Shown in pieces: positions 31,761 through 41,666 of a stretch of 64,000 nt of DNA. The notes below the pieces were generated by a model. That model saw only the letters and a list, made by a program, of their open reading frames with translations, was not told where the DNA came from and did no database searches. Source of the DNA: Phaeophleospora eucalypticola (lineage: Eukaryota; Ascomycota; Dothideomycetes; Mycosphaerellales; Mycosphaerellaceae); assembly GCA_022814565.1 (NCBI GenBank), contig JAKLNG010000024.1, forward strand, positions 124,001 to 188,000. The letters are read 5' to 3'. Made by a program: the position numbers and the translations under genes. Every line of letters begins with the position of its first letter. The stretch's first letter is position 1.

Positions 31761-32507
31761 TCAAGTCCTCACAACCTCAATCAACCCAGGCTTATCCGTC
31801 CACCGAATCCCCCCTCCCTTCCCACCCTGATAATAACTAATCTTCAACTTTCCCGTACCCCTAGCCTCCTCCTCTCCAACCTCACCAGCCCATCCTTCGT
31901 CCACTCTCTCCCTCACACCCTCCTCAAGAACACTCAAGTCAAACCCCCTCTCCTCCAACCTCCTAACCAAACTCCGGTACAACCAGACCTCCGCGCCCGG
32001 GACTGGAATAACCGGCGTGACGAAGATGATCCATCGGGTATCGTACTTCACTTCCGGGATGAGCTTCAGCCATTGCAACGGAAAATTCGAGAGCCAGGAA
32101 ACGGTAGAATCCTCGTCCAGACATCGGAAGGTGGAAGCGGAGTAGAAGAACGAGGTGGCTTCGTTGTAGATTTTCTTGTTAGCGAGGAGCAGACCCGGGA
32201 AGCGATAGGCGGGCTTGATGAGCTGGACGTTCTCCTCGTTGAAGAGGTGGGAGTAGATGAGGTTGCGGAGCTCCGGCGGCAATGCGAGGAGACGGGACGA
32301 TGTAAGGTCGGAGGCTGGTGGCATCGACGTCGTGGAATCGACGGCAGGATGAAATCCGTGAGGGCGAACAGATGACCGTCTCCTCTTAGCGAGGGAGTTG
32401 GTTCCCATAGACTCCAAATTCGAATGCTTTCTCGCAAGCTGTTCTTGCCGCAACGCCTGCTCACGGCGTTTGATGAGCCAGTCCATACTTTCTTCGAAGA
32501 CTGTCAC
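31761..32507 (-). CDS. F-box-like/2EXR-like domain protein, paralogue E
   Basis: A 248-residue intronless protein, the longest of the cluster. A basic, Arg/Lys-rich N-terminal extension of about 65 residues (KRREQALRQEQLARK, AKRRRSSVRP) could be a coiled coil or nuclear signal. The core follows as SRLLALPPELRNLIYSHLF, GLLLANKKIYNEATSFFYSASTF and WLSNFPLQWLKLIPEV. The C-terminus contains an acidic stretch and the block LKISYYQGGKGGG. Function unknown. Confidence 0.75.
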   Translation of the reverse strand: MTVFEESMDWLIKRREQALRQEQLARKHSNLESMGTNSLAKRRRSSVRPHGFHPAVDSTTSMPPASDLTSSRLLALPPELRNLIYSHLFNEENVQLIKPAYRFPGLLLANKKIYNEATSFFYSASTFRCLDEDSTVSWLSNFPLQWLKLIPEVKYDTRWIIFVTPVIPVPGAEVWLYRSLVRRLEERGFDLSVLEEGVRERVDEGWAGEVGEEEARGTGKLKISYYQGGKGGGIRWTDKPGLIEVVRT

Positions 32508-33297
32508 TGACAGCTGGTCCAGTTTCTTAAAGATGCGCGACAGACCTGGTTACGATACTGGTACCTCCGGATGATAGCAGCAACCTATGACCGTCGTATT
32601 GTACCTTCCGGATTTGGTCTACGGAGAGGAGGGAACCTAAGTCTTTGCTCTCCGCACCAGTTAGGGGGATCCCAAGTCCTTGCGTGTAGTTCTGCGCCCT
32701 GTGATCGGCACCCTGGTGAGAAAATTTCCAGAATCGGCAGAAAATCTTAGAGTCACGTGATCAGTGTCTCTATCTCAATGAAATCGACGCAAGAAGCCAG
32801 AGGAACTGGAGAAATGGTGGTTGTTTCAATGTCTGGTATTAATGCAAACAGTCTGTCGTTGTCTTTCGGCCACCGATGGCACGACAAAAGATTGTTCCTC
32901 AACGAAACGTCAGAGGGAGTCTAATGGGACCAACCCGGCACCTCCTCGGAGTTGAGCGGTCGGCGTGAGACGTCGGAAGATAACGTGCACCGTATCTCTG
33001 CAGCGCATCTTGTGAACGGCGCCCTTCCCACGAAAATCAATCGGCATCTCAGCATGCAAAGAACGCGCCTTCTAATCAAAAAGGTATCCGCTTATTAGCA
33101 GCTTACCAATTGCATGCTGCCAGAGCTCTTCATAGCAAGTGAGGTCTTCTCGGATCATGTCGCTCTTCAGGGTTCGCGGCAGTCACTTCTGGCGTCATCC
33201 CGGTCCGCGGAATTGGCGTGGAGGCCACACTTTTGTCTTCACATGGCTTCTGAATCGAGTCAACAGTACCCTAAACGAATGCGACGTCCAGATCTCA
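32508..33297. other. Intergenic 0.8 kb, nothing recognised
   Basis: Lies upstream of paralogue E and downstream of EXO84. Frames are short and overlapping and carry no family motifs; no repeat with clear ends is seen. Confidence 0.4.
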
Positions 33298-35427
33298 TCA
33301 TGTGCTGACTCCCAAGCCAACCGGTCTAGGAGCACCATTCAATGTCGCGCCTGCAGCGCCGCCGTCAAGGTCTCTTGCGACAAGGCCTCTGAAGTCAACG
33401 CCGACCTCTCCCAGCGCAACGGCCTGCTCCTTGACAGTCTGAATACAGGCGTTCCATATTTCGCTTCCTCGATCGACGGTGCCTAGTTGTCGCTCCAACG
33501 CTGAATTGAACTCGTCCACCCTTTCTTTGGCCCAACGCACGACGGCGCTCCCGCTTGTTGCGGGGAATGACTGGTTAAACGTTCGGAAGGTGTGTAGAAG
33601 TAGCGTGAATGTCGTGTACGACAGCGCATGCAAGTAAGGCTCCAGTGCGCCGGTGAAAGGGAGCTGCCTCGTCCGCATTCGAATCGTTTCCGTTCGGCTC
33701 GAGAGGTAGGTGTTCCTCGCCAGCTCCTCAAACCCAAGCCGCAGCAGCCAGGAGACAGTCTCTTTGGTGCGTTCCGCTCCTCCGCTCGCGTAGCTCAATT
33801 GCCTTGCCACGTTGTTGGCCAGGCGACTCGCTCGCTCATTCACTTTCGCAAGGATGATCTCCTGGGCAGCAGCGTTACCCTTAATCCCGCGCGCCATCTT
33901 CCGCAGCTTTTCGACCCGTGCGACTGCCTCCTCAAACCTTTGCAACGCAATGTCGATGTCCAGACCATCGATTTGAGACTCCACCCAACGAATGCTCTGC
34001 GGTCGTCCGTCGGAATCCACCAGTACCGAGTTGCTTCTGCTAAGACCTCCAAGCTTCCCCTCTTCGCCCTGTTGCTCATTACCAGCAGCTGCCGCTTTCT
34101 TGAGTGACCTGGGATCGCGCCCAGTAAAGGCAGCAAGCTCGTCCAGCTTCTTCTCTCGTCCGGCATGTTCAGCTGCCAGCTGCTTTCGCTGATCTTCCTG
34201 AGCTTTCCTGAACGCGACGATCAGGCCTGCCTTGTCCGCGGCGTCGCTGGTAGCGTACGTAAAGCTCTCGTTGCCGGCGCGCACGTTGATGGCATTTGCG
34301 ATGGCCTTGTTCTCCTTTGAGTTGCTCTGACCGATTGATGTTGAGGAACGAGTGCTGATATCAGCCAACGACACGTCGTGTAGAGGCCAGCATCGGTCCG
34401 CAACCAGAACGGTTTGCGATTGTCCGCCTGGGTTGTACATGGACATCCTATTGCCCTTGCCACTTGGCGTCGCATCCGCAGCACGCTTCTTTTCACTCGC
34501 AACGAGGAGGTGATCGTTCAAGAGCACCATCGCGACCCTCCGCCTCGGCTTCCACGTCGCCGCGTTCAGCTCCACCCATCGTTGACTCTCCATGATGATG
34601 TGTCTTCCAGGCAGCGCAGGCAAGTACTTTTGACTGCCCTCAACTCTCTTCCAAAGCGTCTGCAAATGCGTGCTCCACATGGCCTCCAGGTTGGCAACGC
34701 TACTCCTATTTGCGCGCTTCCTGTCGGCCAGACTCAGAGTGCTCGTCGTGTTGATATCTGCACCAGCTGCACTCGTAGCGTGTCCCAATGCTCCCGTCAG
34801 CTCGTTCATCAGCGTCCGCAGTGTCCTCATCTCCGACTTGAGCTTGTCGGCCTCCTTGGAAATCTTGACGAATTGGGTACGGTTTTGGTAGACATTGTGC
34901 TGCAGATCTGCATCCGTGTGCGCCTTCATGTTCTGCAGCTCCCTCTGATACGAGGTGATGTCGCCCTCCGACGCATCAGACAGCATGCTCTGCACGTATT
35001 TCTCGACCTGGAGATTCGGGTCCTTCAATGCGCGCGGATCCACCTTCAGCCTGCCTTGAGCTCTTTCCCTGCTCTTGCTGTCGCCATCCCGCGAAGGTGG
35101 AGGTCGCATACCCGGCACCGGTCCAGCAGCGCCAGCGAACTGTGGTGGCAGCGTCGGCATCGCTGGCATTGGCGGAGGAGTGCCATCGTTGGGGAGTCCC
35201 GCGAATCTCGTACTGTACCGTCGCTTGACCAAGTCGCTCGTATTGTCTCCACCCACACGCGATCGCTCTCGTGATGTCGCTCCAGAGTCCTGCGTCGCGA
35301 CGGTCCAGGCAGAATTGGATCGTGAAGGGCCATTGCTGCCTTCGCGGAACTGAGTAGGCGCGGAGATGGTTGGGCGCGCCGCTGTCGTCTTCTTACGACG
35401 CAGCGAGATGCCCTTGCTCTCCGACAT
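33298..35427 (-). CDS. EXO84: Exocyst complex subunit Exo84
   Basis: An intronless 709-residue protein from MSESKGISLRRKK; the open frame upstream to 35601 is untranslated leader in character. It contains the N-terminal Pro-rich region, the helical 'LKDPNLQVEKYVQSMLSDASEGDI' Vps51/Exo84 segment at about 155-200, and the PH domain (around ALPGRHIIMESQRWVEL, RRRVAMVLLNDHLLVA). The C-terminal CorEx-like helical region holds QIDGLDIDIALQRFEEAV and SWLLRLGFEELARNTYLSSRTE. Exo84 is one of eight exocyst subunits tethering secretory vesicles at the plasma membrane. It is divergent from TOM20. Confidence 0.93.
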   Translation of the reverse strand: MSESKGISLRRKKTTAARPTISAPTQFREGSNGPSRSNSAWTVATQDSGATSRERSRVGGDNTSDLVKRRYSTRFAGLPNDGTPPPMPAMPTLPPQFAGAAGPVPGMRPPPSRDGDSKSRERAQGRLKVDPRALKDPNLQVEKYVQSMLSDASEGDITSYQRELQNMKAHTDADLQHNVYQNRTQFVKISKEADKLKSEMRTLRTLMNELTGALGHATSAAGADINTTSTLSLADRKRANRSSVANLEAMWSTHLQTLWKRVEGSQKYLPALPGRHIIMESQRWVELNAATWKPRRRVAMVLLNDHLLVASEKKRAADATPSGKGNRMSMYNPGGQSQTVLVADRCWPLHDVSLADISTRSSTSIGQSNSKENKAIANAINVRAGNESFTYATSDAADKAGLIVAFRKAQEDQRKQLAAEHAGREKKLDELAAFTGRDPRSLKKAAAAGNEQQGEEGKLGGLSRSNSVLVDSDGRPQSIRWVESQIDGLDIDIALQRFEEAVARVEKLRKMARGIKGNAAAQEIILAKVNERASRLANNVARQLSYASGGAERTKETVSWLLRLGFEELARNTYLSSRTETIRMRTRQLPFTGALEPYLHALSYTTFTLLLHTFRTFNQSFPATSGSAVVRWAKERVDEFNSALERQLGTVDRGSEIWNACIQTVKEQAVALGEVGVDFRGLVARDLDGGAAGATLNGAPRPVGLGVST

Positions 35428-35776
35428 CGCGGTGGTGGTGGAGGGCGCGGAGCGGAGCGGAGAGGCGGTAGAGGATATCAACGGTGAGGTGTATGTATTG
35501 GTATAGAAGGTGAATGTGTATAGTCGCAGGTGGAGGTCGAGGTACGGAGCTCGCGCGGTTCGGCAGGCGGCAAGCGGCAGATGACGATCGCGTGGGAGCA
35601 CGGACCACGAAGAAATGTAGAGCTCGACGAAGACTCCCGATCTTCATCTTCGACATCACAAACACCCCCCTCCGCCGAATCAACACATCCTCTCCCACTC
35701 CATCTGGACTCTCGAATACCATTGGAAACACCCATTGGATAGCGACTTCAAATTTCCCCATCAAATCTCACCAACC
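35428..35776. promoter_or_regulatory. Compact divergent promoter EXO84-TOM20
   Basis: 349 bp separate the start codons of two divergently transcribed core genes, so both promoters and 5' leaders must share it. It is rich in GA/CT tracts. No consensus TATA box stands out. Confidence 0.5.
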
Positions 35777-36372
35777 ATGGCCTCGACAACACCTTCGTCC
35801 GGTCCTTCAACGACCACCATTGCAGTCGCAACCGCCGGCGTCCTCGCAACAGGAGCATTCGTCTACGCGCTCTACTTCGACCACAAGCGCCGCAGCGACC
35901 CCGAATTCCGCAAAAACCTCAAGCGCCAGCACAAGAAGGTCCAGAAGGTGACTGAGGAGTCGGAAAAGGCCGCAGAGCGCTCGCAGAAGGAGAAGATCCG
36001 CGCAAAGGTTGACGAGGCAAACGAGGAGGGATTCCCTAGAGATCCTGAAGAGACAGAGGGCTACTTCATGCAGGAAGTCGCGCGGGGAGAGGCCATGTGC
36101 CAGGATGGAAGCGATCCTGTTGATGCTGCTCTGTGCTTTTACAAGGCCCTGAAGGTCTACCCGCAGCCGCGGGAGCTCATCACCATCTACGACAAGACAG
36201 TGCCGAAGGTATGCTTACCCACAGACACAACATCTGAGAAGGAAAGTTTGGATGCTAATGACATTTGCAGCCGATCCTGGATATCCTCGCCGAGATGATC
36301 GCTGTCGACCCAAGCATATCCGTTTCGGGCTCCGCAGCTGCATCCGACGCCGGCTCTGCTAACGTCGAGTAA
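35777..36372 (+). CDS. TOM20: Mitochondrial import receptor subunit Tom20
   Basis: Exons 35777-36208 and 36271-36372 (62-nt intron, phase 0) give 177 residues. An N-terminal anchor (about TIAVATAGVLATGAFVYALY) is followed by FDHKRRSDPEFRKNLKRQ, the typical Tom20 positively charged stretch. The single TPR-like receptor domain contains EGYFMQEVARGE and VDAALCFYKALKVYPQPREL, and exon 2 adds PILDILAEMIAVDPS. It sits in the outer membrane and binds presequences. The tail is Ser/Ala-rich. Confidence 0.95.
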
Positions 36373-36915
36373 ACTGGAATTGAAAGAGAAGACACGGGCG
36401 GCTTGTCGACCTGCAACGCGATGCGAGTTTGAGATTGTGGAACGATGAAACCGACCGCCGCGAATTCGAGGGCGATTCTCACGTGTCTTTATTAGCCGAC
36501 TCATCTCCTTCCTCCCTTTCTTGGAGATAGACGAGTCGTGAAAAGTGTGCATTAGTGCGTGTGTATTTGGTCTGGGAGCAAGCGGGCGCTGGACATGGGC
36601 ATGGCGGCTGATTGATCAGCTCGCCCGTGCTGCTGAGGATCTCATCTCAACGAGCGTGTAGAAAGAGCAATGTACATTTACAGGATTCAGAAGAGACAGA
36701 CTCGAATGCCGCAGAGCCAAGGTCTGAGCTTTCAACTGCTTCAGTGAGTATTCAATCGTCTTGCATATGTTGACCTGATCCAGTCTCCGTGCATGTGATT
36801 AGGCGAGATCACGCACAGGCCACGCTCAATTGCTCTTCGCTTGAGTCTTTCTCACAAACGCCAACGCGACACAATTTCCACGTCTGACAGCTTTATCGTC
36901 TGCAACTCCAACAAC
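36373..36915. other. Intergenic 0.54 kb, nothing recognised
   Basis: 3' flank of TOM20 and promoter of paralogue F. No gene-like frame. Confidence 0.4.
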
Positions 36916-37443
36916 ATGGCTCCATCAGACGGCATGGAGAAGACGCAACTAATGACTCTCCCTCGCGAGCTCCGCGACGAGGTATACCAACAAGTCTTTG
37001 AAATGGAAGAGGCTGAACTGACCTCTTTCGGCATCAAGCATAAGCATGACAACTTCAATCTGGTGAGTCTCTCGCTGAACCGCCAATCTGTCTCCACTGA
37101 CATCTCCGACCTATAGTGCCTCACCTCTAAGCAAGTCCACGCCGAAACGATCAAGCTCTACTACAAGCATACGACCTTCAAATTCCACTACATCTGGCCT
37201 TGCCTCAAATTCCTCGAGCGGCTCTCGGATGAGTACTCTCGGCTGATCAAGTGCATTCGGTACGACCTGATTCACTTCTGGAACATGCCCGCGATGAGAC
37301 AACACTTGCGTGAATTCCTAGTAAGTCAGTTGGATAGGACGGCCACGGCATTGCAGCCAGGAGTCCTGAAATACCGCACCGACGACGACCGGGAGGGTAA
37401 GGTGAAGATTTGGGAGTCTTGGCCGCCGGGAGAGAAGAGGTGA
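36916..37443 (+). CDS. F-box-like/2EXR-like domain protein, paralogue F
   Basis: Exons 36916-37062 and 37117-37443 (54-nt intron, phase 0) give 157 residues. TQLMTLPRELRDEVYQQVFE is followed by the intron directly before CLTSKQVHAETIKLYYKHTTF. That phase-0 position is the same in paralogues G and H. 'WPCLKFLERLSDEYSRLIKCIRY' and a C-terminal KIWESWPPG complete the protein. It is the first of three same-strand tandem copies spaced about 0.5 kb apart. Confidence 0.8.
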
Positions 37444-37969
37444 GAGCGAGCAAGCGGGATGGACTCAGGAGCCTTTGCGGGAGAGGTGGGTTGTAATGCT
37501 TTAGTCCTGGGCGCAGTGGCAATGCTTGAATTGGTAATGGAGAGCCTACATTCGCGGACATCGTTTTCCCAGAGTTGGAAACGACGGTGTACTTTCGATG
37601 GGTTTAAAAAACAGCTGCGAAGCCTCAGGCAGCAGGCAGCCTTTTCAGGCAATCAGGCAGAGACATGCAGCTTCACACCGGTCAGACTGTGAGTACACAA
37701 TCGTCCTGAGACACCGAATCGATAAATTCAAAGCCCTCACAGCGTCTTTCAGTTCTAAAGCATCTGTAGTACGCTCTGGTCATCATCTACCGCACTTCAA
37801 TTTGCAGAAAATGCAAGCTTCAGTAGCTCCGCATGTGAAAGTCGTCACGCTAACTTCCCAAAGCGCGCCTCCCACTTCTCGCAGCTTCCGCGCCGCACTT
37901 TCCTTCGTCTGTTCTAATTTCAAACAACAAAACTGTCGCCGCAAACAACAACACATCTTTCAACGAACC
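37444..37969. other. Intergenic spacer between paralogues F and G
   Basis: About 0.53 kb. The + strand stays open for a long stretch (from 37598) into gene G but has no family motif before 37970, so I treat it as leader. Nothing else recognised. Confidence 0.4.
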
Positions 37970-38565
37970 ATGGCGAACCCACTCAAAAACCAAGAACACG
38001 GCAAAGCGATCATCCTGCGCAATGCGAATCAGCAAAAGGACTCGCTCTTCTTCCGTTTGCCTGCCGAATTGCGCAACATGGTCTACGAGCACCTCTTCTT
38101 CAACGAAGTCGACATCCGCTACTGCACCGTCGGCAAGCGCAACGCCGGCATCGTAAGTCCAGTTCAACCCTTTTCCAATGCCTCCTCCAGCTAACCTCTC
38201 CTCCTCCTCATCGTCAGATCCTCGCCTGCCGCCTCACTCACCACGAGACTCTCACCCTCTACTACACCCACTCGCCCTTCGTCAGCTTCGGCGACGACTT
38301 CACGCTCAATTGGCTGCGCACCATCCCCTTCGAGCGGGTCCGGCAGATCTCTGAGCTACGCTGCGACGTCACCCTCGCGGCGTGGGGAAATTTCTGGGGA
38401 AGTGAGGAGGCGCACAAGGCGGAGCAGTTCTCGCGCATGAAGGAGTTCATGTTTGAGTTGCTACAGGAAGGGGTCGTGTTCCGGGAGGGAGTGGTCAAGT
38501 GTCGTATGGCTGGATGCGATGAGGAGGGGAGGGAGGTTTGGAAGGAGTGGTCGCAGATGCGCTGA
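37970..38565 (+). CDS. F-box-like/2EXR-like domain protein, paralogue G
   Basis: Exons 37970-38152 and 38218-38565 (65-nt intron, phase 0) give 176 residues. It contains SLFFRLPAELRNMVYEHLFF, then the intron, then ILACRLTHHETLTLYYTHSPF and LNWLRTIPFERVRQISEL. The terminal block GVVFREGVVKCRM...WKEWSQMR aligns with the end of paralogue H (GIVFGDGVIKCRS...WVTWPF), showing these two are recent sisters. Confidence 0.8.
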
Positions 38566-39019
38566 GACAGAGAGATGGATGCGCTGAAGCGAAGCAAGGG
38601 ACTCTCGGTCGGGGTGAGACGGCTGCTGAAGGCGTCAAGAGACTAAAAGGGCTGGTCATAAGCATCAGAGCTGGGGATTCAGTCGGCAAACCTCGAGGTT
38701 GGATGGGCTCCGTTTGCGCGATTCCACCAGTACGTGCTACAGTACTTGGTACAGTGATGCCAGTCACACGATAGGGCTGTTAGCTTCCATAGTGACAAAA
38801 GCAAGATGCAATTTATCAGACCTCGCGCCTCATAATTTCAAGCCCCAACGTCGACAAGGAAGCGAAGCAAACAGCTTGGCGCGCATGTGAAAGTGGGCAC
38901 GGACCACTTCGGCCATCCGAGCGCCGATCCGGCCGCTTCTTTCGATGCAAAGCCATGATCATCATCGCCACAAACACACACAACATCACAATCGACACCT
39001 CCACAACCACTCTCGCGCA
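38566..39019. other. Intergenic spacer between paralogues G and H
   Basis: About 0.45 kb; the last 90 bases are rich in CA/ACA. Nothing recognised. Confidence 0.4.
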
Positions 39020-39551
39020 ATGAATGCGCCCGAGGCACCGCAGTCTCGGCTGCTGGCGCTGCCTCGCGAGCTCAGGGATGAGATCTACACACTCGCCTTT
39101 GAGAGCACTGAAGTTGACCTTGCCTGGAATGGCTATAAACACCGCAACAATGGAATTGTAAGACCTCTATCGGCCTTCCCGCGCACAGACAGCTTCAGCT
39201 GATCCATATGTGCAGATCCTCGCCTCCAAACAGACCTACGAAGAGACCATCGACCTCTACTACAAGCACACGCCCTTTCTTGCCTTCTTCGACAGGACGC
39301 TCGCTCTTTGGCTCATCAATCTGCCGTTCAGCTCTCGTGAATTACTTGGAGAGCTCAGAATTTCCCACGTGCTACCCGACTTTCTCTCGCCGGCGTCCTT
39401 CGAGGTCTTTCAAGACGCGATGGTCGAAATGTTCGTGGATGAGTTCAAGATGCAAGGGATCGTGTTCGGGGATGGCGTGATCAAGTGCCGCTCTGGTCTT
39501 GGGCCGCAAGAGCTCGTCACCTGGGTTACCTGGCCATTCACCGATTCTTAA
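39020..39551 (+). CDS. F-box-like/2EXR-like domain protein, paralogue H
   Basis: Exons 39020-39157 and 39216-39551 (58-nt intron, phase 0) encode 157 residues. SRLLALPRELRDEIYTLAFE precedes the intron; ILASKQTYEETIDLYYKHTPF follows, and the splice falls at the same residue as in F and G. The C-terminal 'GIVFGDGVIKCRSGLGPQEL' is shared with G. Its stop is convergent with, and about 170 bp from, the DAL5-like transporter gene. Confidence 0.8.
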
Positions 39552-39723
39552 CCTCTAACCAAGCCGTCATCAGCTAGGTGAGAAGTTGAAGGGAGTTGAA
39601 GTGTCTGCAGTAGCGCCTGCAGCGTTCGAGGTTCAGTGAAGATGCCGAGAGGTATCAAAGCGCTGCAAAAATTCGGTGAGACTCTGCCCCAGTAGCTACA
39701 AGCAGCACTTCTGCTCTTAGTAT

Positions 39724-41394
39724 CTACCAAACATATCGGAAATGCACATTCTCGCGATCCGTCAGATCTCTGAAGTCTGTGTCAGTGTGAATCCTTGCCC
39801 CACGAGTGTTGCTGTCAATCTTCTCCCTTCTGCGATTCTCGAACCAGCAGTAGGCCGCATATACTGATATGGTGAGAATTGCACCAACATATCCAGCCAG
39901 CATAGCACCCATGCCCAGAGGGTATAGCGGCGCCTGTGAAGAGATGAAAAATTGCGGAGCGATGATGTTGGAGACTGTCGGGAAGTGTCAGCTCAGCAGG
40001 AACAGCTTTGGAAAACTGAACGCTTACCGCAGTATGCAATGAAGATCAAAGCCTGCACCGTGACCTTCTTCGTATGTCCAGATATGTTCGCCACGTTAAG
40101 CTGCAAGCTGATGATGTACGGCCCAAGGAAGAATTTTGCCAACCAGAGGCATGCAAGCCTGCCGCCAACAGCATCCAGAGGTAGAACGTACAGCAGTAGG
40201 CAAGCGATCATGCCAATCAGCTCGCCGATGATAATGACTCCTGCTCGACACTGGAGATGAGGCCAGCGCTTCGCCAGATACCACACGGCCAGACTGCAGC
40301 TGTAAGTGGAAACGGTGCCGACGACGCCTTCTGGCATGCCTAGGAGAACAGCACGGCGAGAGCTGAAGCCGAGGCCCTTGATGATGAGGGATTGGAAGTC
40401 TGCAACATCATCGTAAGTACTCGCCAGACCTCGAACAATGTTTTTGATACTCACTTGTCAGCCCACCATTTGGAATGCTAACAAAGACGTTGAACAGAAA
40501 CATCAACCACGTCTTCGGATCCCAGAACGCCTCCCGCATCTGCTCCCTCTTGAACGTCTTATTCTCCATCCCCGTCTGATCGGCTCTCACCCTCTCTACC
40601 GCAATCGCTTTCTCCCGCTCACCGATGAATTGTGCTCGCACAACGTTGTCAGGCAGGAAGGAACCCACAACGAAGGACCAGACAATCGATATCGCACCCA
40701 ACGTTATGAACCACCACCGCCATTGATGACCTCCTGCAATACTTCCAACTCCATACCCAATCGGCCCGATCAGGACGATGGTGGACCAATTCGTATACAT
40801 GAATCCAGTCCTCAAAGCCTGCTCATGCCGAGTATACCACATGCTGAGAATCAGATAGTTCCCAGGAATGATCGGCGCCTCCAACGCACCCAGCAGGACT
40901 CTCAAGAATACAAAGACCGGAAAGCTCCGCACAAAAGCAGTTCCGATGAGAATGCATCCCCAGCAGAATATCATCACGGACATGAGTTTTGCCATTGGGA
41001 GCTTTTGCAGCAGTCCACCTGCGGGGAACGACCAGAGTAGGTAGCCGAAGTAAAATGCACTACCGACCCAGGAGTACCTGTTGCCGGTGGAGTGGGTGTC
41101 TTCTCGCATGCCGTAGAGGGCTCCTGTGCTGGTGCAGGCTTTGTCGGTTGCACCGAGAATGATGTTGAAGGCGAGGATGGGGATGAGGCGGAGGTCGAGT
41201 TTCCGGCGGAGGTGGGTGGCTTCTTCGGTGCTGAAGGCTGCATGGTTGGTGAAGTAGTTGGTGTAGGCGGCACCGACATCGTGGGATTTGTTGATGATTT
41301 GGGGCTTGCTGGAGGGTTCATCATCGTCAATGAGGATCGAGGGCTCTTTGGCGTCATGAGGGACGCCCTCTCGAGCGATTTCTGCGTCGGCCAT
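39724..41394 (-). CDS. MFS transporter, DAL5/allantoate-permease (ACS) type
   Basis: Three exons, 41394-40455, 40399-40028 and 39974-39724, yield 520 residues; the frame is open to an upstream ATG at 41499. The long hydrophilic N-terminus, an ACS-type first loop (ATDKACTSTGALYGMRED) and 'RVLLGALEAPIIPGNYLILSMWYTRHEQALR' are typical of the anion:cation symporters Dal5, Tna1 and Seo1. About 12 membrane helices follow. These carriers import allantoate, nicotinate, vitamins, dipeptides or other small acids. It is co-oriented with the aminotransferase 270 bp upstream, which suggests a shared pathway. Confidence 0.87.
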
Positions 41395-41666
41395 GATGGA
41401 GAAGAAATCGTCAGGCGGCCGAATTGAGATGTTTCGACCTTCAAATTGCAATACAAAAGAGCCTTCGAGCCTCATATCAGCTCTCCTCGAGATAGGCATC
41501 TGATATCAGTCCCGCCAAGCAAAGGATGTGCCGCCTAGATGAGGATGCATATCATGTGGAGAAGTCAATGCACAAGCCTGCCGCGGGCAAGAAGATTGCA
41601 AGTATCAGACGCTTTGATCCTGGCGGACTGATATGCTGCGATTCATCCTGCGTAGCCTGTCTTCGC

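Noticed and set aside
34414..35274. 286-codon + strand ORF
   Set aside because: Lies wholly antisense to EXO84 and is His/Arg/Leu-rich noise.
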